A DNA stretch of 64,000 bases. Source: Schistocerca nitens. Lineage: Eukaryota; Arthropoda; Insecta; Orthoptera; Acrididae. Position numbers and translations under genes: made by a program. The notes below the pieces were generated by a model. That model had not been told where the DNA came from. It saw only the letters and a list, made by a program, of their open reading frames with translations, and made no database searches. Positions 61,946 through 64,000 of this stretch are shown in pieces. Within the stretch, counting starts at the first letter, position 1. Each line of letters begins with the position of its first letter. The stretch is taken from positions 908,956,742 to 909,020,741 of the forward strand of contig NC_064615.1 in the NCBI RefSeq assembly GCF_023898315.1, written 5' to 3'.

Positions 61946-64000
61946 CTGTTAACTGGAGGGTGTGGGGTTCAGTTATTTTTACTATTCTATAATGGTCACA
62001 TACGTCGTAGTTAGAACAAATAAAAAAGAGTCGCTGTTACCTCGCGGGTAGTTGACCTGTTATTTGCGTTACAAGGAGGTCACGTTGCAGCATTTAGTAA
62101 TAACGCTAGTGCGAACCAACCCCACGCCAGCTATCGCCGTAATACCAGTTCCTGGGTTGCAGATGCAAACGGCAGCCACCATTCTTACTCACGGAGAACA
62201 TTTGACAATTTAGGGACTCATAAAATTGGCCGCGACGCGCAGCGGCCGTTCTTGTTCCCCGAAAAACGTTCCAGTAATTACTCCGACTGGCAGTGAGCCA
62301 CCGGGCAGAAACTGCCGTGCCAAGCGTCCGAGCTCTTCAGTCCATCGACCTCCTCGTGTCGACTCATATGAAACGGTTGCCCTTCGCCGAGAAATATATT
62401 GCGGACTGAATTCCAGGAATGGCTTATTTCTCGTCAACTGCATAAAGAGTTAATCGAAAGAGCATAGAACTGAAAACGCTACGTATTTGCGAAAACCTGT
62501 TTATCTACAGTTATATTGATATTACCGTGTGACAGTGGCAAGCATTCCAAATATTGCTTAATTTGCTTCTAGCTTAATATCGATGGAGACTACGGATGTC
62601 ACTGATATAATGCTTCTGTCTCCTGCACGGATGAAGTTTATTAGTTCTCTCACTGAAGTCATAAAACGAAATAGAAGCTAAGTATTTGAAAGCCTACCTT
62701 TTTCTGTACCAAATTTCTACTTAAGTATCATTGACCATAGAAGCGCGTCTCTCGTTATCAACGTCTTGGATATTGTGAGCACTTGTGTGCGAGACAAACG
62801 ACTTATTCATCAAGACCAGGTTTTCAAAATAAGCGACTAACGACGGAAATATTCTGTTACCAACAAGCTAAATGCAAATATTTGTATTTATTAATATGAT
62901 TTCAACTTTTCCTTCTTCGAAGCTCCTCTTAGGCAAAAAAAGATTCGGAGAGCAAAGAGTTGAAATCCAACTAATAAATAGTAATGTATTTTTTTAGAAA
63001 GCTTCCAACTAATTGAGACTGATTTCTCGTCTTGTATAATGAAACGTAACACATACCGCTATCTAGTGGCATTTGCACGTAGGTAGCCATTATCTTATCC
63101 GTTTAACTGTTCCCTTTTCTCCTCCTATCCGCTAACTTTTCATTTATTGAGATTTATCCTCACATTATAGGCTGAGCGATGAGAAATGTGATTGTCATAT
63201 ATCAGTTTTCTATCTTCACTAGCGAATCCGGCTTCTCCCATCTCCTTGTCATGTAGCCTTATTTATTGTTAATGCAAACGAAACCTTAATGGGGAACGGA
63301 TGTCGCCTAAAACGAATGGGTAAATGGTTGGTTTCACTGTTATAAGTGGTATTGAAGAGACTTTTCCAGCTGCTGGGTCTGTTAGGGTAGTAGCGTCGAT
63401 ATCAGTGTTCATCATAATTTTAGTCTGTGAGTGGATAGGCTTATAAAGTTTTGGACGATTTATATTTTAATGCTCAGCTGGTAAGCCATAAACACAACTT
63501 TCCTGTTCTCTGTAAAACCGACAACGAGCAAGAAAACAAGCAGAGAATTTTCGCAACATAGCACAGCCGGGTACTGCATTTTCTCTCTCGCAGTCAATTT
63601 TAACACGATACCTGTGCATTATTATTTCAAAAATACATACAGCACACAAATACTGTGTCCATTCTCAAATTATGTTAGTGTATCCTATAAAAATTTGAAA
63701 TATATAGGTCAAGATATCTTCGAGAGTTTTGGTGACAACATTAATCAAAGATTTTATTTTATTTAGCAAGATGACGGAAGATACCTTAATGTCATATAAC
63801 GCTGTGGCTAAACGTAGACACCCACTTCATGATAAAATTTTGCAAAAACTGATGCTAATTCAGCAAGAGTAACCCTGTTATCCCATTCCCGACTTTACAA
63901 AACCGTAAAGTTACGAAAGTTTAACAAGTTCTGTATAACAAATGTATCGTTAAATTATTGACTTATTGTTTTTCCCGTTATCAATGGCATTCAAAAGTCC
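61946..64000. other. Unassigned right end of the window
   Basis: GC-rich at 62.2-62.4 kb, where frames of 75-77 codons overlap on opposite strands (62226-62453 plus, 62210-62443 minus) with no known motif. The rest is AT-rich and featureless to me. Confidence 0.3.

Overview
The window looks like transposon-rich, AT-leaning intergenic or intronic DNA from a very large insect genome, most likely a grasshopper or locust of the Schistocerca type. This assignment rests on recall of the dominant SINE (tRNA-like head, body rich in TTAGG-like words, end reading gagccatttgaacca) and of several Tc1 families as abundant in Schistocerca; no database was searched. I found no host protein-coding gene, no rRNA and no convincing functional tRNA.

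Layout. 0-2.1 kb: ends of old LINEs on both strands. 2.7-4.1 kb: a Tc1-type transposon with both terminal inverted repeats. 4.9-8.4 kb: Tc1 fragments, a shared dispersed repeat, and a second Tc1 with both ends. 8.9-13.1 kb: a SINE, a decayed LINE carrying a small inverted-repeat element, an internally deleted IS630-like element and a Jockey-like LINE. 13.4-15.9 kb: a LINE split by an apparently whole Tc1-type element with an uninterrupted 340-residue transposase. 16.8-18.0 kb: an RTE-like LINE. 19.9-29.5 kb: SINEs, a LINE that lost its reverse transcriptase, and two degraded Tc1 elements hit by SINEs. 29.5-36.9 kb: other tRNA-like repeats, a mariner, a LINE, an IS630-like transposase fossil and SINEs. 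37.2-39.9 kb: an internally duplicated repeat, a Tigger-like fragment and a mariner with both ends. 42.5-48.7 kb: the most complex locus, where a Tc1 was split by a Penelope-like element, a roughly 1.3 kb inverted duplication formed around it, and a solo LTR later entered one arm. 48.7-51.2 kb: a CR1/Jockey-like LINE hit by SINEs. 53.6-57.3 kb: a SINE and an RTE-like LINE whose endonuclease region is split by a 480 bp palindromic element carrying two tRNA-like copies. 58.7-60.3 kb: a mariner with a SINE, then a near-perfect 69 bp hairpin. The rest is unassigned.

The features do not form a pathway; they are a layered insertion record. Target-site duplications around most SINEs, and the nesting order, allow relative dating: LINEs, Tc1 and mariner copies are mostly old and broken, SINEs sit on top of them, and the Tc1-type element at 13.5-14.9 kb and the solo LTR are among the youngest events.
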